From Furcasterigmium furcatum (lineage: Eukaryota; Ascomycota; Sordariomycetes; Glomerellales; Plectosphaerellaceae), in contig BCIA01000002.1 in NCBI GenBank assembly GCA_001599815.1, positions 6,359,626 through 6,423,625 on the forward strand: a stretch of DNA of 64,000 bases, read 5' to 3'. The notes under the pieces were generated by a model that searched no databases, was not told the DNA's origin, and saw nothing but the letters and a program-made list of their open reading frames with translations. This document shows, in pieces, positions 1 to 11,764 of this stretch. A program made the translations under genes and the position numbers. Position 1 is the stretch's first letter; each line of letters begins with the position of its first letter.

Positions 1-42
1 GCCCTCAAGGTCTACAAACCTCGATGAATAGACGCGTTTTCT

Positions 43-1207
43 CTACTTGCTTTGGACCGTTGGGCCGCGCGCACCGGCTGGCAGAGGATTCTTGCTCCTG
101 AAGTCCTTTGCAATCGTTTCCATTGGAACGAATTCAACGCCGTCGTGGGACTTGAAATACTCGATGAGCCTATGATATCAGGTCAGTGATGTGACAGATG
201 CAGAGAGTTCTGCAAATTAGCTTCCGTACCTTTCGTGCATCAGGAGGACCTGTGGGCGGCCGGATACGTCCGGATGGGTGCTGATGGGGAAGACAAACTC
301 GTCATATTCACGGTAAAAGTAATCAAAATGATCGCGCCAGATGTCCTCGACGTCCCGTGGGTTGACGTAGCCGTGGGAGTTGGCATGGGACTTGATGAAC
401 ATCATCGGCGGAAGATCGTCGATGTACCAGTTGCCGGGAATCTCGACGAGTCCGGTCGTCTGACCTGCTTCGAGAGGCTTCATCCAAGTGTCGGGGTGCT
501 TCTCATAGTTTATCTTGTGCCACTTGTCGCCCGTTCGCAAGTAGTAGACCTGACAGTCGTGGTGGGCCAGGCTGTGGTCGTACTCGACTCCGTAATCGAG
601 CAACAGGTCTGCGCCTTCCTTGCTTGTCTCCCACCTAAAGACGAGATGGACGAAATTAGACATATTGGCCTGAATGGAAACAGGGACAGATGAACAGAGA
701 TGATGTAGGGGTCAAACGTACCAGGGTGCGACGCTCCCCCGTGGAGGCTTGCCGACAAAGTCCGTCAGGAGCTTCACCGTCTTATCTAGTACAATCTTCT
801 GCTGCTCAATGGTCATATCAACCGGGTTCTCATGTGTGTATCCATGTACTGAAGCGCGTCAGTGGAAATCAAACAGGGATTGGGAGCACGTCTCACGGCC
901 AATTTCATGTCCAGCATCACGAACAGCCGCCATCTCCTCTGGAAACGATTCCAGCGTATGGCCCGGGATGAACCACGTCGCTTTGATTCCGTATTTGTCA
1001 AAAAGCTTCAGCATTCTCTCGGTTCCGACGGTGGCAGCAAATATTCCTGTGTTGGACCTCAGCAGTCGGTCATTAATTCGTTTCTGTCACGATGCACATA
1101 CCGCGACTGATGTCGTTGGCGGAGTCTTCGCCGCCGTATGAGCCCAGCCAGCCGGCGACGGCGTCAACATCGACGCAGTAGCTGATAAGCACTCTCTTCT
1201 TGCCCAT
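43..1207 (-). CDS. NodB/PuuE-like polysaccharide deacetylase family protein, 304 aa
   Basis: Five exons (1207-1102, 1046-897, 848-722, 634-230, 169-43) join to 304 residues. It belongs to the cyclic amidase-like branch of the carbohydrate esterase 4 fold (PuuE/HpPgdA type), metal-dependent hydrolases that cut C-N bonds. Visible are the N-terminal metal Asp region (SYCVDVDAVAGW), the second metal motif HGYTHENP with both His, the conserved APWWE, and a C-terminal part with DDLPPMMF, WRDHFDYFYREYDEFVFP and HPDVSGRPQ. There is no signal peptide, so it is probably cytosolic and not a wall enzyme. The start ATG opens directly into the fold. It is divergent from the amidase gene, sharing a 770-base upstream region. 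The substrate is unknown; family membership is secure, the reaction is not. Confidence 0.88.
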
Positions 1208-1978
1208 GGTGAATTCTTTGGTGGTGATGTGATACTATGGAGGCAAATATAACAAATGAGCCTATTATGCTGATGAAGGCGAGCCGTAAGGCACTTTGAG
1301 TCGGGAAAGGGGCTTGCATTTGTACATGGCACATCACACATCATCCCCCTGTCCGGATGTTCTTCAAGCTATCGCCGCGAGACCTGCCGCCGATCACCCT
1401 TTGCCCATGGATCTGTTCGACCTGACTCTTAACTGACGCTGGGGTCTAATCATCGAGCTCTTCCCGCGTTTCGGACGGCGGTAGCTCTTGGAGTCGATTC
1501 TGAAAAGTCCACATTTCCTCCTTAATCTACCCCGCACAACCGAGCTTAGTTGGGGTCACAATAGCTCCAGGAAGACTTAAGTAGTAAGTAGATGGTATTT
1601 CACCCCGCACAGGAGGGAATTCTGGCCCCTCGCGGTCCTACATGCTCTGTCAGCAAATATCATGTAACCGTCCGAGAGCCAGCCACCGTTGTCCGATGAT
1701 CGGATAGAAGGGAATTGTCTTGGAGTATTAGGTAGCCAGCTGGACCGAAATCTAATCTAAGACATGAGGGTATCGCAAGGTATCAGAATATCTAAAGCAA
1801 CCAAGAACTTGACGTGGATCATCTGGTCAGCGCCAAACACAATATTGTAGAAGTATACGGGATTCTTCATTTTCGCCGATATTCCTGACTGCCAGGTCCT
1901 CAGAAGTCAGCACCATGTCTGTCCTTTTCACAAGTATCAACCCGTACGTATCAAGACACCAGATCTACGTGTGAAAGC
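1208..1978. promoter_or_regulatory. Divergent intergenic region between deacetylase-like and amidase genes
   Basis: A 771-base gap between two divergent starts, so it must hold both promoters. I see no convincing coding frame, RNA gene or repeat in it. Confidence 0.5.
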
Positions 1979-3665
1979 ATGCGCGTGACTTACAATTCCT
2001 CCAGCGGCAATCCGGTCACGTCAGCAGATGTTGATGAAGCAATGGCTTCTCTTGGCTTAGCCATCAAGCCAGAGCATAGAGCAGACTTTACGCAGTTACT
2101 TGCCGCCATTCACGATACCGCCGACCATATCATGTCCCTGGAGGACTATCATCCGCAACCAGACTTAAAACGCTTTCCTCGCCTCGATGTGCGCAAGGCG
2201 ACGCAAGCTGAGAACGTCTTTGGCTCAGCATGGTCGCACCGGTTCCTGATTAAAGGCGTGACAGGTGGCAGTCTCGAAAACCTCACCGTCTGCGTCAAGG
2301 ACAACGTTGCCGTCGCCGGCGTACCTCTCGCTTTTGGAACGGACGCCGTGAAGCCGTGTGTCCCCGAGACTGATGCTACCGTGGTGGTGCGGCTTCTCGA
2401 GGCCGGGGCCGATATCGTGGGAACTGCGGTGTGTGAGAATTTTTGCAACTCTACCTCGTCGTTCACAAGCGGCCAGGGCATTGTGCATAACCCACATGCC
2501 TGGGGCTATTCTGCGGGAGGGAGCACATCGGGTGCCGCTGCTCTAGTCGCCGGAGGCCATGTCGATGTTGCTATCGGGGCCGACCAGGGTGGCAGCATCA
2601 GAATTCCAGCGGCGCTTTCAGGATGTAATTTCCCGTACCTTGAACAATGCCAGGTCAAAAGGCACTGGCTGCCGTTGTCACAGAGAAGCTGACAGTCCCG
2701 CAGGCGTAGGTTTCAAGCCGACCCACGGCCTCGTCCCTTACACAGGTCTCATAAGTGGCGATGCTGTCATCGACCATGCTGGACCTCTCGCCAGAGATGT
2801 GCGCACGGTTGCCAGGATCATGGACGCAATTGCCGGTGCTGATCAGATTGACGATCGGTCGAAAGGCGCGCCAGAACGGGGTACATTCGCTTTTGAGGAT
2901 GCGTTGCTCAACCAGCCATCGACAGAGCGTCCCCTTGAAGGATGCCGGGTTGCCATCCTCAGGGAGGCAGCAGACCACCCCATGATAGAAAGCTCCATTG
3001 CGGCTGCGTTTCATGCAGCTGTTGGCGAGTTTTCTCGGCTAGGAGCCGTCGTTGACAAGGTATCAATCCCCGAACATCTGGAGGGTCCTGCCCTCTGGTC
3101 CATCGAACAGCGCATAGCCGGATCACAAAACCTCCTGGGCCGACAGCACGGCCGCCACGGCTTATATTTGACAGACTTTGAGGCATCGCGCATGCCTTGG
3201 ACGCAGGCATCTTTCGACAAACTTTTCGCGTCGACGCAAAACGTCATGATCAATGGCGTGTACCTGGTAGACAGATTCCCAGGCCTGTACGGCAAGACCA
3301 TGAACCTCGCCCGGATGCTCTCGGACAGATACGAGCAAGCTCTGAAAGGTTATGATGTCCTCATCATGCCAACATCACCTCGGCTGGCTCCAAGGCATGG
3401 AATAATTGGAAAACCCCTCGAGTCACTGCAACCCAGCATGGGCTTGACAATCAACACGTGCGGATTCAACATCACGGGGCATCCGGCCATCAGTTTACCG
3501 GCAGGCTTTGGCGTGTTTCACGACCATGCCGCAGGTGTAGTTACTGAGCGCCCCATCGCAATACAGCTGGTCGGGGCATTGGGGCAGGACGAGAAGGTTC
3601 TGCGGATCGCCAATGTATGGGAGAGCGAGTGGAAGTGGCGGTCCAGGAAGTTCCCATGCTGCTAA
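1979..3665 (+). CDS. Amidase (amidase-signature family), 535 aa
   Basis: Two exons (1979-2624, 2704-3665) give 535 residues. The amidase-signature Ser-cisSer-Lys machinery is present: Lys in VCVKDNVAVAG, the Gly/Ser-rich YSAGGSTSGAAA, and the nucleophile region GADQGGSIRIPAA. The C-terminal half has GFKPTHGLVPYTG, VLIMPTSP and NITGHPAISLPAGFG. The layout (N-terminal helical extension, CENFCNSTSSFTSG, GDQGGSIRIPAA) resembles nitrile-linked aliphatic/aryl amidases of actinobacteria more than fungal acetamidase; that is my recollection of the family. It should hydrolyse a carboxamide to acid and ammonia. No signal peptide. The neighbours are a second C-N hydrolase homologue, an SDR, a regulator, an OYE and an amino-acid permease. 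Confidence 0.92.
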
Positions 3666-3904
3666 GCTGCCCACCGTCCACCAAGCTAGACGTTTTTATC
3701 GAGGGCAATGTGAAAACTCTATCTTCTCGCCATTGGAATTTTATTTCTTGAACGTCGTGCATTGCTCAGGTGACATCCGCAGCGACTAAGCAAGTTTGAA
3801 CTGCGTATCATTTTACTATGAATGACGTGTCTTCCCGTAAGACTGGCGCGGCTAGGAGCCAACAAATAGGATAGCTTTTGGTAACACGGTCTTTTAAAGC
3901 AGGA

Positions 3905-4838
3905 TCACTGTATGGTATAGCCCCCATCCACAACAAGAGCATGTCCATGAACGAACGATGCCCCAGGCGAGCAGAGAAACAAGATAGCTTCCGCAATCTC
4001 CTCTGGACGTCCCAATCTCCCCACTGGCGTCTTCTTAGCCATCTTCTCGACGTTCCCCTGTAGCCCAGGATCACTATTGAGCATTGGAGTAAGGACCATG
4101 CCAGGGCAGATGCAGTTGATTCTCACGTCAGGCGCAAAGTCAATGGCGTCTGCGCGCGTCATGTTGATGATGGCTGCCTTGGATGCGCAGTAGGCCGCTG
4201 TTGAAAAGTCAGCGACTGGGTTACGAATTGCCGGTGAACTGAACGGTCAAGTGGGAATCATACCTGCTCCGGGACGCGCTACGATCCCGAGCTGACTGGC
4301 AACATTGACAATGGCCCCGCGATGCTGGTGCTCTGGCGATAGTGGCTGTTGCTTCACCATCGCGGTGAGTTCTTGTCGGGAGCTCATCCAGCAGCCCCGA
4401 TAGTTGATGCTTGTGATCCTGTCGAAGGCGGCCACGGTCATATCTGTCGACTTGACGCTTGTACTGTTGAGAGTGCCAGCGCAGTTGACTGCGTAGTCAA
4501 TGCGCTCATATTTTGTCACTACGGATGTAATGAGTTCATGGACAAAGGCTTCATCTGAGATATCACCAGTAATGGCGAGGACATCGACGTCGGCCGCTGT
4601 TACGAGCAGGTTTGATTTGGTGGCTGCGAGCGTTGCGGGGTTGATGTCTGTGATGGCGATGCGACGGCACCCAGCGGTGACAAAGGCTTGCGCTGTTGCG
4701 GCTCCGATGCCTGCGAAAACACCATTCTAGTATCAGTGCGAGAATCTCAACCAAAAAGCAACACGTCTCGATCCTACCTGTACCGCCAGCGCCGGTGATT
4801 AACGCAACACCCCGGAATTGGTCTTGTTGATGGCTCAT
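3905..4838 (-). CDS. Classical short-chain dehydrogenase/reductase, 266 aa
   Basis: Three exons (4838-4778, 4710-4264, 4197-3905) give 266 residues, the usual length for a classical SDR. Visible are the cofactor motif TGAGGTGIG (completed across the first intron), NCAG at the end of beta-4, a Ser in NVASQLG, the active-site YCASK, and the PG motif in CICPGMVLTPM. The C-terminus ends VVDGGYTIQ, typical of the FabG/2,4-dienoyl reductase-like group. It oxidises or reduces an alcohol/ketone with NAD(P)H; the substrate cannot be read from sequence. It is convergent with the amidase and divergent from the C2H2 regulator at 5327. Confidence 0.93.
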
Positions 4839-5326
4839 TTGCCCAGATAACTTGGATCGGGGCTCAAAGATGTCTTTAACGCGTCAACTAAGTTGGATGG
4901 CTTGGCGCTCGTCGCTTGTCGAGGTCGATGATGGAGGGCATAGGGAAATTTCAAAGGTTTCACCGGAGCTTCGCTACTAGTAATATCTACGAGACCTGAC
5001 GCCAGTAAACTTTGCCTAGCATGTCATGTTCGCTTCTTGGGGGGCCGATCCGTGATACCTCATGTCCCCTGACTCGGCACGAAAGTTCCCGAGTCATGCT
5101 CAGATGGTGGATGCCCGCGAAGCGGCACTTCTTCACTTCGAGGACATGTGATTAGTCACAGACGAGAGAAATACAAAATCTGCCCCAGAGGCGCCCTAAA
5201 TATGCTGAGGAACCATTATTTCTAACCCCAACTTTTCCATTACACACACCCGCATGCCCCCTCTGACCTCTGCTCGAAGTGGCAGCCCGAGAATACTACG
5301 GAAACCACCCGTGCGATCACGCAAAG
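4839..5326. promoter_or_regulatory. Divergent intergenic region between SDR and C2H2 regulator genes
   Basis: A 488-base gap holding both promoters and leaders. No coding frame or repeat seen. Confidence 0.45.
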
Positions 5327-8021
5327 ATGCCTCGGGGACGGCCAAGGACACACGTTTCTCCGTGCTCATTCTGCAATAGGCAGTTCAAGAGACTGGAGCA
5401 CTTGCGCCGCCACGAGCGAATTCGTGGGTCTTACTCTCGAGACTGACCCCTTGGTGCAGTTGCTGCTTGGGTTGGCCAAGTTGACACCGGCTTCGCATAG
5501 ATACGCAAGAAAAGCCCTTCTCCTGTGATTGCGGAGCGAGCTTTGCCAGAAAGTAAGTTCCGTACAAGGCACGGCCACCCTTCCATTTCTTGAATCTTTT
5601 TGGCCTCTGCCCGCCCACAGTGTGCTGTTGCACCTGCCAGGTCATCGATCCGTCAAGTTGCTGACCATCTTTGCCTCCCGATGTAGGGATCTCCTTATAC
5701 GTCACAAGAAACTGGCACACGCCGCAAACGCCGAGGAGGAAATCTCGGCGGGGGACATATCTGGCAATGTGGTGCTAGGAACAGGCCTCCCCGACGCCGA
5801 CCCCCCCGACCCCCCGGCCATCCTCGACCATTTCGACAACAATGGACCTGTCGAAGGGAGTACACACGCTCATCCGAGCGACGAAGTCGTAATGATGAAC
5901 GACTTTTCAAACTTGTACGGAAACATGCTTGACGACCTCCCCATTCCAGATGGCTTTGACTGGCTCTGGCAGTCTGACCCAGGGTTCGCAACCTTCGCGA
6001 TGCCTTCGTCGCAATTCCAACCCCTCCTCTTTGATACGACTGCCTTTGGGTTATTCAACCCACTAGAGATCCAGGAGGAGCGTGCCGCTCCGGGCACACT
6101 AGATTCATTCCCATCAGCGGAATCCTTCCCTTCGGTTGGCGATGCCGCGAATTTCAGTCATGCATCATCAGAAGCATTCCACGGCGCCGATCCAGTCTCT
6201 TATCCACCACAGTTCGGCCCAGGCGCTCCATCTCAGTCGCTCCCCCACGAGCCAACTGATCATGCTGGCTGGATGATAGAGGGCGGCCTTCCTGCGGCTC
6301 CTGGCGACGACAAGAACCGCTGCCCGTGGAGGATATCCGCCGAGGACTACGAAATCATCCGACTGAAGATACAGAAGCGCAAGTCGACGCTGCCAGCCGA
6401 TTTCCTTCTCCTATCCAGACACACCTTATCCCGCTACCTTGAAGGGTACATCCGTGGCTTCCATGAGCACCTGCCCTTTCTACACCTGTCAACGTTTTGC
6501 CCTGCCGAGATCTGCGAGGCATTGCTGCTGTCAATGGCCGCTGTTGGTGCCCTCTACAAGTACGATATGGACGAGGGGTATCAGACTTTTGATGCTGCCA
6601 GGTCATTGGTCATGTCCGATCTTCAGGAGCTGCGCAAGGACGCAACGAACCCGGCCTTGATTGTGTCCGAGAGCCCGCACTCGTTGCAAAGCCATCCTGA
6701 ACGCCGGGTGGAAGCGCAGCTCAACGCCAATGAAGATTTTCAACAATCTGCTCAGTCATCTCCCGCAAGCTCCAAGTACACCGACACCCCCCCAGCCGCC
6801 CTCTCTATAATCCAGGCGTTCAATATTCTCGTTGCCATGGCGTCTTGGGGGAAGGCGAACCTGACTCCCACGGCTATGGAAATGGCTGGTCAGCTTGCAA
6901 CATTGGTCAAATGGTTTGGCATCGCTCATCCAGATCCAATATCCCTGGAGTCATCTTGGGCGCAATGGATTCGAAAAGAGGAGAGAAGACGGACAATGAG
7001 CACGGCCTATGCACTCGGGAATCTTCAGTTCATCGCCTTCAACACCCCGACTGCTCTGACAAACCAAGACATTGGCTTGTTTCTGCCTCATCCCGTAGAT
7101 ATGTGGCGGGCCACTTCAGAGCAACACTGGAAGACAATCTGCCGCCAGACCACACATCGAGAACGGCCGTTCAAAGATACAGTCATGGCTCTCCTTTCCG
7201 ACGGTGGGATTGAGCGTCCGACCGAAATTTCAGCCTTCGGCAATTACATCTTGATGTCTGCTCTGGTACAGCAGATTCTTATTGATCGCCAAGCTTCCGG
7301 GCTCCGGAGGCCTACGTCTGGACTAAGTGCCACACTCGTCGAGTCTCTCAGCCGGTCAATTTATTCGTGGGCCCATTGCTGGGCCAGCAACAAAGAGTCC
7401 ACCCTGGACCCCCTCTCCATTAATGGGCCCCTGACCTTCAATGCGACAGCTCTCCTCCGCATTGCCCACATCCGCCTGGTAGCTGACCTCGGGCCTCACC
7501 TGAGCGTCTTGACACGGAACCCACTCTGTCTCGCGCGGTCGGTCTGCGCGGTCCCTCTCCCTGCCCTTCAGCGGTCTTGCTATGCAGACTTTGCCGTGGG
7601 CCAATGCGTTGGTGCCCTAGGTATCCTTGTTCGCTCGGGTGTGAACTATGTGTCACGGACACATAGCCACACTTGGAGTATCATACACTCATTAAGTCAC
7701 ATCGAATGCGCGTGCTTCCTGAGCTTGTGGCTCCGTAACCTAGCTCGGATCGTGCGGGACGAAGGCACCGAAGCTCTACGTCCAGCTGAACGCAAGCTCC
7801 TAGGCATGATTAGAAGTATGGTCGTAGAAGCAGGTATGCTGCCGCCGGGGACGAACCCGCAAGACGGCGCCGGAATGGTGCACAGACTCGCCGGGGCCTG
7901 CGTCAAGATTTGGGCCAAGGTCCTGCAAGGGGACCATGTGTTCGAGATGGTGGGCAACATTTCCACGGGCCTTTCGCTGGCAGCAGACATACTCGAGTCA
8001 CCGCATAGGAGCAGCGTTTAG
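5327..8021 (+). CDS. C2H2 zinc-finger and fungal_trans domain transcription factor, 827 aa
   Basis: Three exons (5327-5423, 5501-5552, 5687-8021) give 827 residues. The tiny first exons are needed to build two adjacent C2H2 fingers: finger 1 starts CSFCNRQFKRLEHLRRH, the linker is HTQEKPF, finger 2 starts CDCGASFARKDLLIRH. A long acidic/Pro-rich stretch follows, then a fungal-specific regulatory domain (fungal_trans type) from about residue 330, with the hallmark WIRKEERRRT. This architecture is a known fungal regulator class acting in the nucleus. It sits between the SDR and the OYE gene, so a local pathway regulator is a reasonable inference. An intron interrupts each finger region. Confidence 0.9.
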
Positions 8022-8637
8022 CAAGACGAGTGCGCCTGGTTTTACAAGAGTATAATCTTTTTGGTCCCACGACTTGCCCCCGCTCCCCCTGGCGTTGTGA
8101 TGTGACGTTCCTGTGGATTACCTGCTTCCTTGCCTGGAATAGTGGCGGCATATTTCGCACGGCAATACCACCATGGAGACAGGGTGAGAAGTTGGGGTTA
8201 TTCCATGAAAATGTTTGCCAGCCCCAACCACGCTGCCCCCTTCGGAGCCGCTTTGTAATTACTAGTGTCAGGGTCAGAGTTGGGCCTTGCTGACTCAAAC
8301 CCTGCCTGAGATAAAGCTCGCCTTGGGGTAAATAATCAGTGGGTGAGGGGTGATTAAACAGACAACTGGGGCTGTGGCGAGCGGGAGTCGGAGAGTTGTA
8401 AGCATTTCCCCAAGCATTGTGGACGGTTCAAAGAAGGATCCGAGATGCACGGGATTCTAGTCATTACTCCCCTCAGAATCTGATGTCTACAATCAGATGG
8501 GGCGTTGAGGATCCTGTTATATACTTGAATAATAAATCTTGAAGTAATCCCGCTGTAGAGGACTCACCGTATGTACGTATGCCATCACCTGCACAGTCTA
8601 TCTACACGTCTTCCCGCAAGCCCTCATTCTCGGCATC
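8022..8637. other. Intergenic, regulator 3' end to OYE promoter
   Basis: A 616-base gap between two genes on the same strand. Expected 3' UTR then promoter; no other feature seen. Confidence 0.4.
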
Positions 8638-9753
8638 ATGGCTTCTACAAGACTTTTCCAGCCAATCAAGATTGGCAGTATGGATCTCAAGCACCGCGTC
8701 GTCATGGCTCCGCTCACGAGGTTCCGTTGCGATGAGAACGGCGTGCCCCTGCCCAACATGGTCGAATACTACGCCCAGCGCGCGAGCACCCCCGGCACCC
8801 TTATCATCGCCGAGGCCGTCGCCGTATCCAAGCGCCACTGCCCCTTGAACCATGCCCCTGGCATCTGGAACGAGGCCCAAATTGCCGGATGGCGCAAGGT
8901 CGTCGACGCCGTCCGCAGCAAAGGCTGCCACATGTTCTGTCAGCTGCTGGCTCCGGGACGTGCCGGAACTCTTCCCGGTCAGCCCCTGTACAGTTCCAGC
9001 GCCGTACGTATGGAGGAGGGTGCCGAGGTGCCGCAGGCCATGACCGAGCAGGAGATTCTGGACTGCGTCTCCGACTTCAAGCACGCGGCCAAGAACGCCA
9101 TAGCCGCTGGGTTTGATGGGGTTGAGCTGCACGGCGCCAACGGGTACCTTATCGACCAGTTCACTCAAGACACCTGCAACAAACGCCAGGATGGGTGGGG
9201 CGGCTCCTTCGAGAATCGATCCCGCTTCGCTCTGGAAGCCACAAAGGCCGTTGTTGGGGCCGTTGGGGCCTCGAGAACTGCCATCAGACTGAGCCCGTGG
9301 AGTACCTTCCAGGCCATGAAGATGGAAGTAAAGGCAGCAGAGCAGCAATTCTCCCATCTCATTCGAGGTTTAAAGGAGTTACAGCTAGCATACCTGCATT
9401 TGATCGAATCACGCGTCATCAACAATGTTGACTGTGATAAAGTCGAGGGTTTGGAATTTGCATTCGACATTTGGCAGAATCAGTCACCTATTCTGGTTGC
9501 TGGTGGCTTCAACGGGGAGAAGGCCAAGCATGCAGTGGACGAAGAGTACAAAAACGCAAACGTTTTGGTGGTCTTTGGAAGGTACTTCGTTTCCACTCCT
9601 GATCTGGTCTACCGCCTGAAGCATGGTCTGGAGCCCAACCCGTATGACCGCTCGACATTTTACACTCCCGTGCTGAGCAAGGGCTACATCGATTATCCTT
9701 TCAGTCAAGAGTTCGTTCAACAGAACATCCAGACTGTGGGTGCCAAGGCATAG
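8638..9753 (+). CDS. Old Yellow Enzyme-type NADH:flavin oxidoreductase (OYE-A), 371 aa
   Basis: A single exon gives a 371-residue TIM-barrel flavoprotein that reduces activated C=C bonds with NAD(P)H and FMN. Visible are the FMN-binding MAPLTRF, the substrate-activating His/Asn and the proton-donor Tyr in HGANGYLIDQF, WGGSFENR, and the C-terminal phosphate-binding stretch ending VVFGRYF. In yeast OYE1 a Trp follows Gln-Leu (position 116); here the motif is FCQLL, so the Trp is replaced by Leu. No signal peptide. Downstream of the C2H2 regulator on the same strand. It resembles the second OYE at 16028, with shared blocks such as LSPWSTFQAM, so the two are paralogues. Confidence 0.95.
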   Translation: MASTRLFQPIKIGSMDLKHRVVMAPLTRFRCDENGVPLPNMVEYYAQRASTPGTLIIAEAVAVSKRHCPLNHAPGIWNEAQIAGWRKVVDAVRSKGCHMFCQLLAPGRAGTLPGQPLYSSSAVRMEEGAEVPQAMTEQEILDCVSDFKHAAKNAIAAGFDGVELHGANGYLIDQFTQDTCNKRQDGWGGSFENRSRFALEATKAVVGAVGASRTAIRLSPWSTFQAMKMEVKAAEQQFSHLIRGLKELQLAYLHLIESRVINNVDCDKVEGLEFAFDIWQNQSPILVAGGFNGEKAKHAVDEEYKNANVLVVFGRYFVSTPDLVYRLKHGLEPNPYDRSTFYTPVLSKGYIDYPFSQEFVQQNIQTVGAKA

Positions 9754-10192
9754 CTGTGCATAGCAGTAGCTTGAAATATATCTGTCATTCTATTTTGCAG
9801 CTTCGCAGAGATTATAATGTACTCGTTTTACTTAAAAAGAACATGCGGAGACGGATCAATTGTCCTTGAAAGGCCGCCATAAAATCCGTCTCTGCCTGGA
9901 TGATTGACTGCTATTCAGAAGCCACGCCGGCCCGTGTCATCAACACCAATATCGAGTGTCTTGGGGGCCGTATTCATTCACTGCAAGTTCGGCCGTGTAG
10001 TATGGCAGCGGGTCACAATGCTTGCAGAATTGTATGCTTGTATGGGGTCTTGACATTTCGTAATAAATGACCTTGAAAATACCACCGGGGAGGGGGTTTT
10101 GTTCATCATTTATGTGCTGAGGCTGTGCTACAAACCATGGCCTTAGCGATTAGCGGATAGACTATTAGGTAAGTGCTCTCGCAAAACCTTCC
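9754..10192. other. Convergent 3' intergenic region
   Basis: Lies between the OYE-A stop and the permease stop. AT-rich 3' UTR-like sequence with no coding potential seen. Confidence 0.4.
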
Positions 10193-11764
10193 TCAAGTCG
10201 AGTTGCTGTTGTCCGCGCACGAGAATGCCTCGCCGATCCTATGATCGCGGTATGCGAAGATAATCTGCTCGACGACGCCATGCGTGCCTCCCACAGTGAA
10301 GAAGACTCCGAGGATGATGAGCAACACGTGAAGACCATAGACGATAGTCCTCCGGACACCACCCCCCAAGTACTCGCGGTGTGTATAGATCCAGCAGATG
10401 CCAGGCAGAATCAGGGCCAGGGGAGCGAAAGCCACACTACCAGCCAAGGCAATAATGAACTCGAAGATTGGAACGCCGGAAGCGATCAGATAGCTCCCTG
10501 TGCACAGCCCGGCCACGCAGCCGATCCACCAGCCCCAGTGGACAACCGAGTTCTTCTGGAGGTGCTTCGAGTTGCGGAGGATGCGCACGAAGAGATACTT
10601 GGCGCCGATGTGAGCCCACAGCCCAGCACTAACGAGCAGGCCGAGCAGGGCAACACCGTACGCAACTTTCTTGAGCGTGTCCCCGCCGCTGCCGAGAGAC
10701 GGAGATGCAATCCACTTGCCGCACCATGCGTAGACGACCATGCTGAACGACAGATAGCACGCGCATACTACAGACATGGCCAATACCACTGCCTTGTTGT
10801 AGTCCTTCGGGTTCTTCATCTCAGAAATGACCGGAATGAAAGCTGAGTTGGCCGCACTCGCACAGAAAATATTCGTCATGGCGACGGTCGCGGCAGAGAA
10901 GCTAGGGTGGTTCACAGCCAGGAAACCGAGCTCGAATTCGCCGGTCTGGGGAGCTGCTGCGGGCCTGTCGCGGACGGTGACACCGATCCTGTGAAACGTT
11001 AGAAAAAGGTCAGAAGGACGCATAGTCATCGTCGAGCTGGCAAGCGGAAACATACACAACAATCAGGATGCCCACAAACACCGAGATGGATCCGGCCCAG
11101 GTCATCCAAGCCAGCTTCTCGAATTTTCGGATGCCTGCAATGGCACCAATACCAATGGCTGCGACCAGGGCAAACCAGTTGGTACACGCGGCATGGTTGG
11201 AAAGCGCATTCAGGCCCGTGGAAGCACCGACGATGCCGGAGGCGGCGCATACGACGTAGGCGAAGAGGAACAACGCCCCGACAATCTCCTTCGCAATAGG
11301 TCCTCCCATGACGAAGGCCATGTCCGCGACCGAGTGGCAGGACGGGTGACGCTGGCGAAAGTTGCCAAGGACAATGGCGCAGTAAGTGTTGATGACGGAC
11401 CAGATGACGATGTTGAGGGCCCCGGGAAGTGCACCGAGCGTGTACAGAGACGCGGGGATTGCGAGAACTCCGGTGGCAAAGATTGCTATGGGCAACATGT
11501 CAGTTTTCCAGCTCACATCAAATACTTGGGCATTGTCATCCATCACCTACTCTTGAGAAAGATGACGGAGGCCTGGATCCAGTGAACGGTGCGAAAATCG
11601 ACTCCATCAGCAGAGTTTCCGAAGACCTCAGCTTCGGGCTGCTCCATGTCGGTCTTCTCGATGCAGAAACCTTCAACGTTACTCTCGTAGGGAATGATCT
11701 CCCCCTCACGGCCCTGGGATCCCGGGGCCAGGGTGGCAGTCTTGTTGTCTTGGATCGACGACAT
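10193..11764 (-). CDS. Amino-acid permease, AAAP family, 479 aa
   Basis: Three exons (11764-11551, 11485-11056, 10988-10193) give 479 residues. After a polar N-terminal tail of about 60 residues comes the family opening HWIQASVIFLKTIFATGVL, where the first intron splits FLK|T. About eleven hydrophobic spans follow, including NIFCASAANSAFIPVISEMK in the middle, typical of fungal neutral amino-acid permeases of the N-system/Mtr type in the Aa_trans family. It should import an amino acid at the plasma membrane. It is the last member of the 0-12 kb metabolic neighbourhood and converges on OYE-A. Substrate range is not readable. Confidence 0.93.

Noticed and set aside
5764..5820. C-rich run (accccccccgaccccccgg) as a possible splice or assembly fault in the C2H2 regulator
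   Set aside because: The frame is continuous through it and the protein is conserved downstream.
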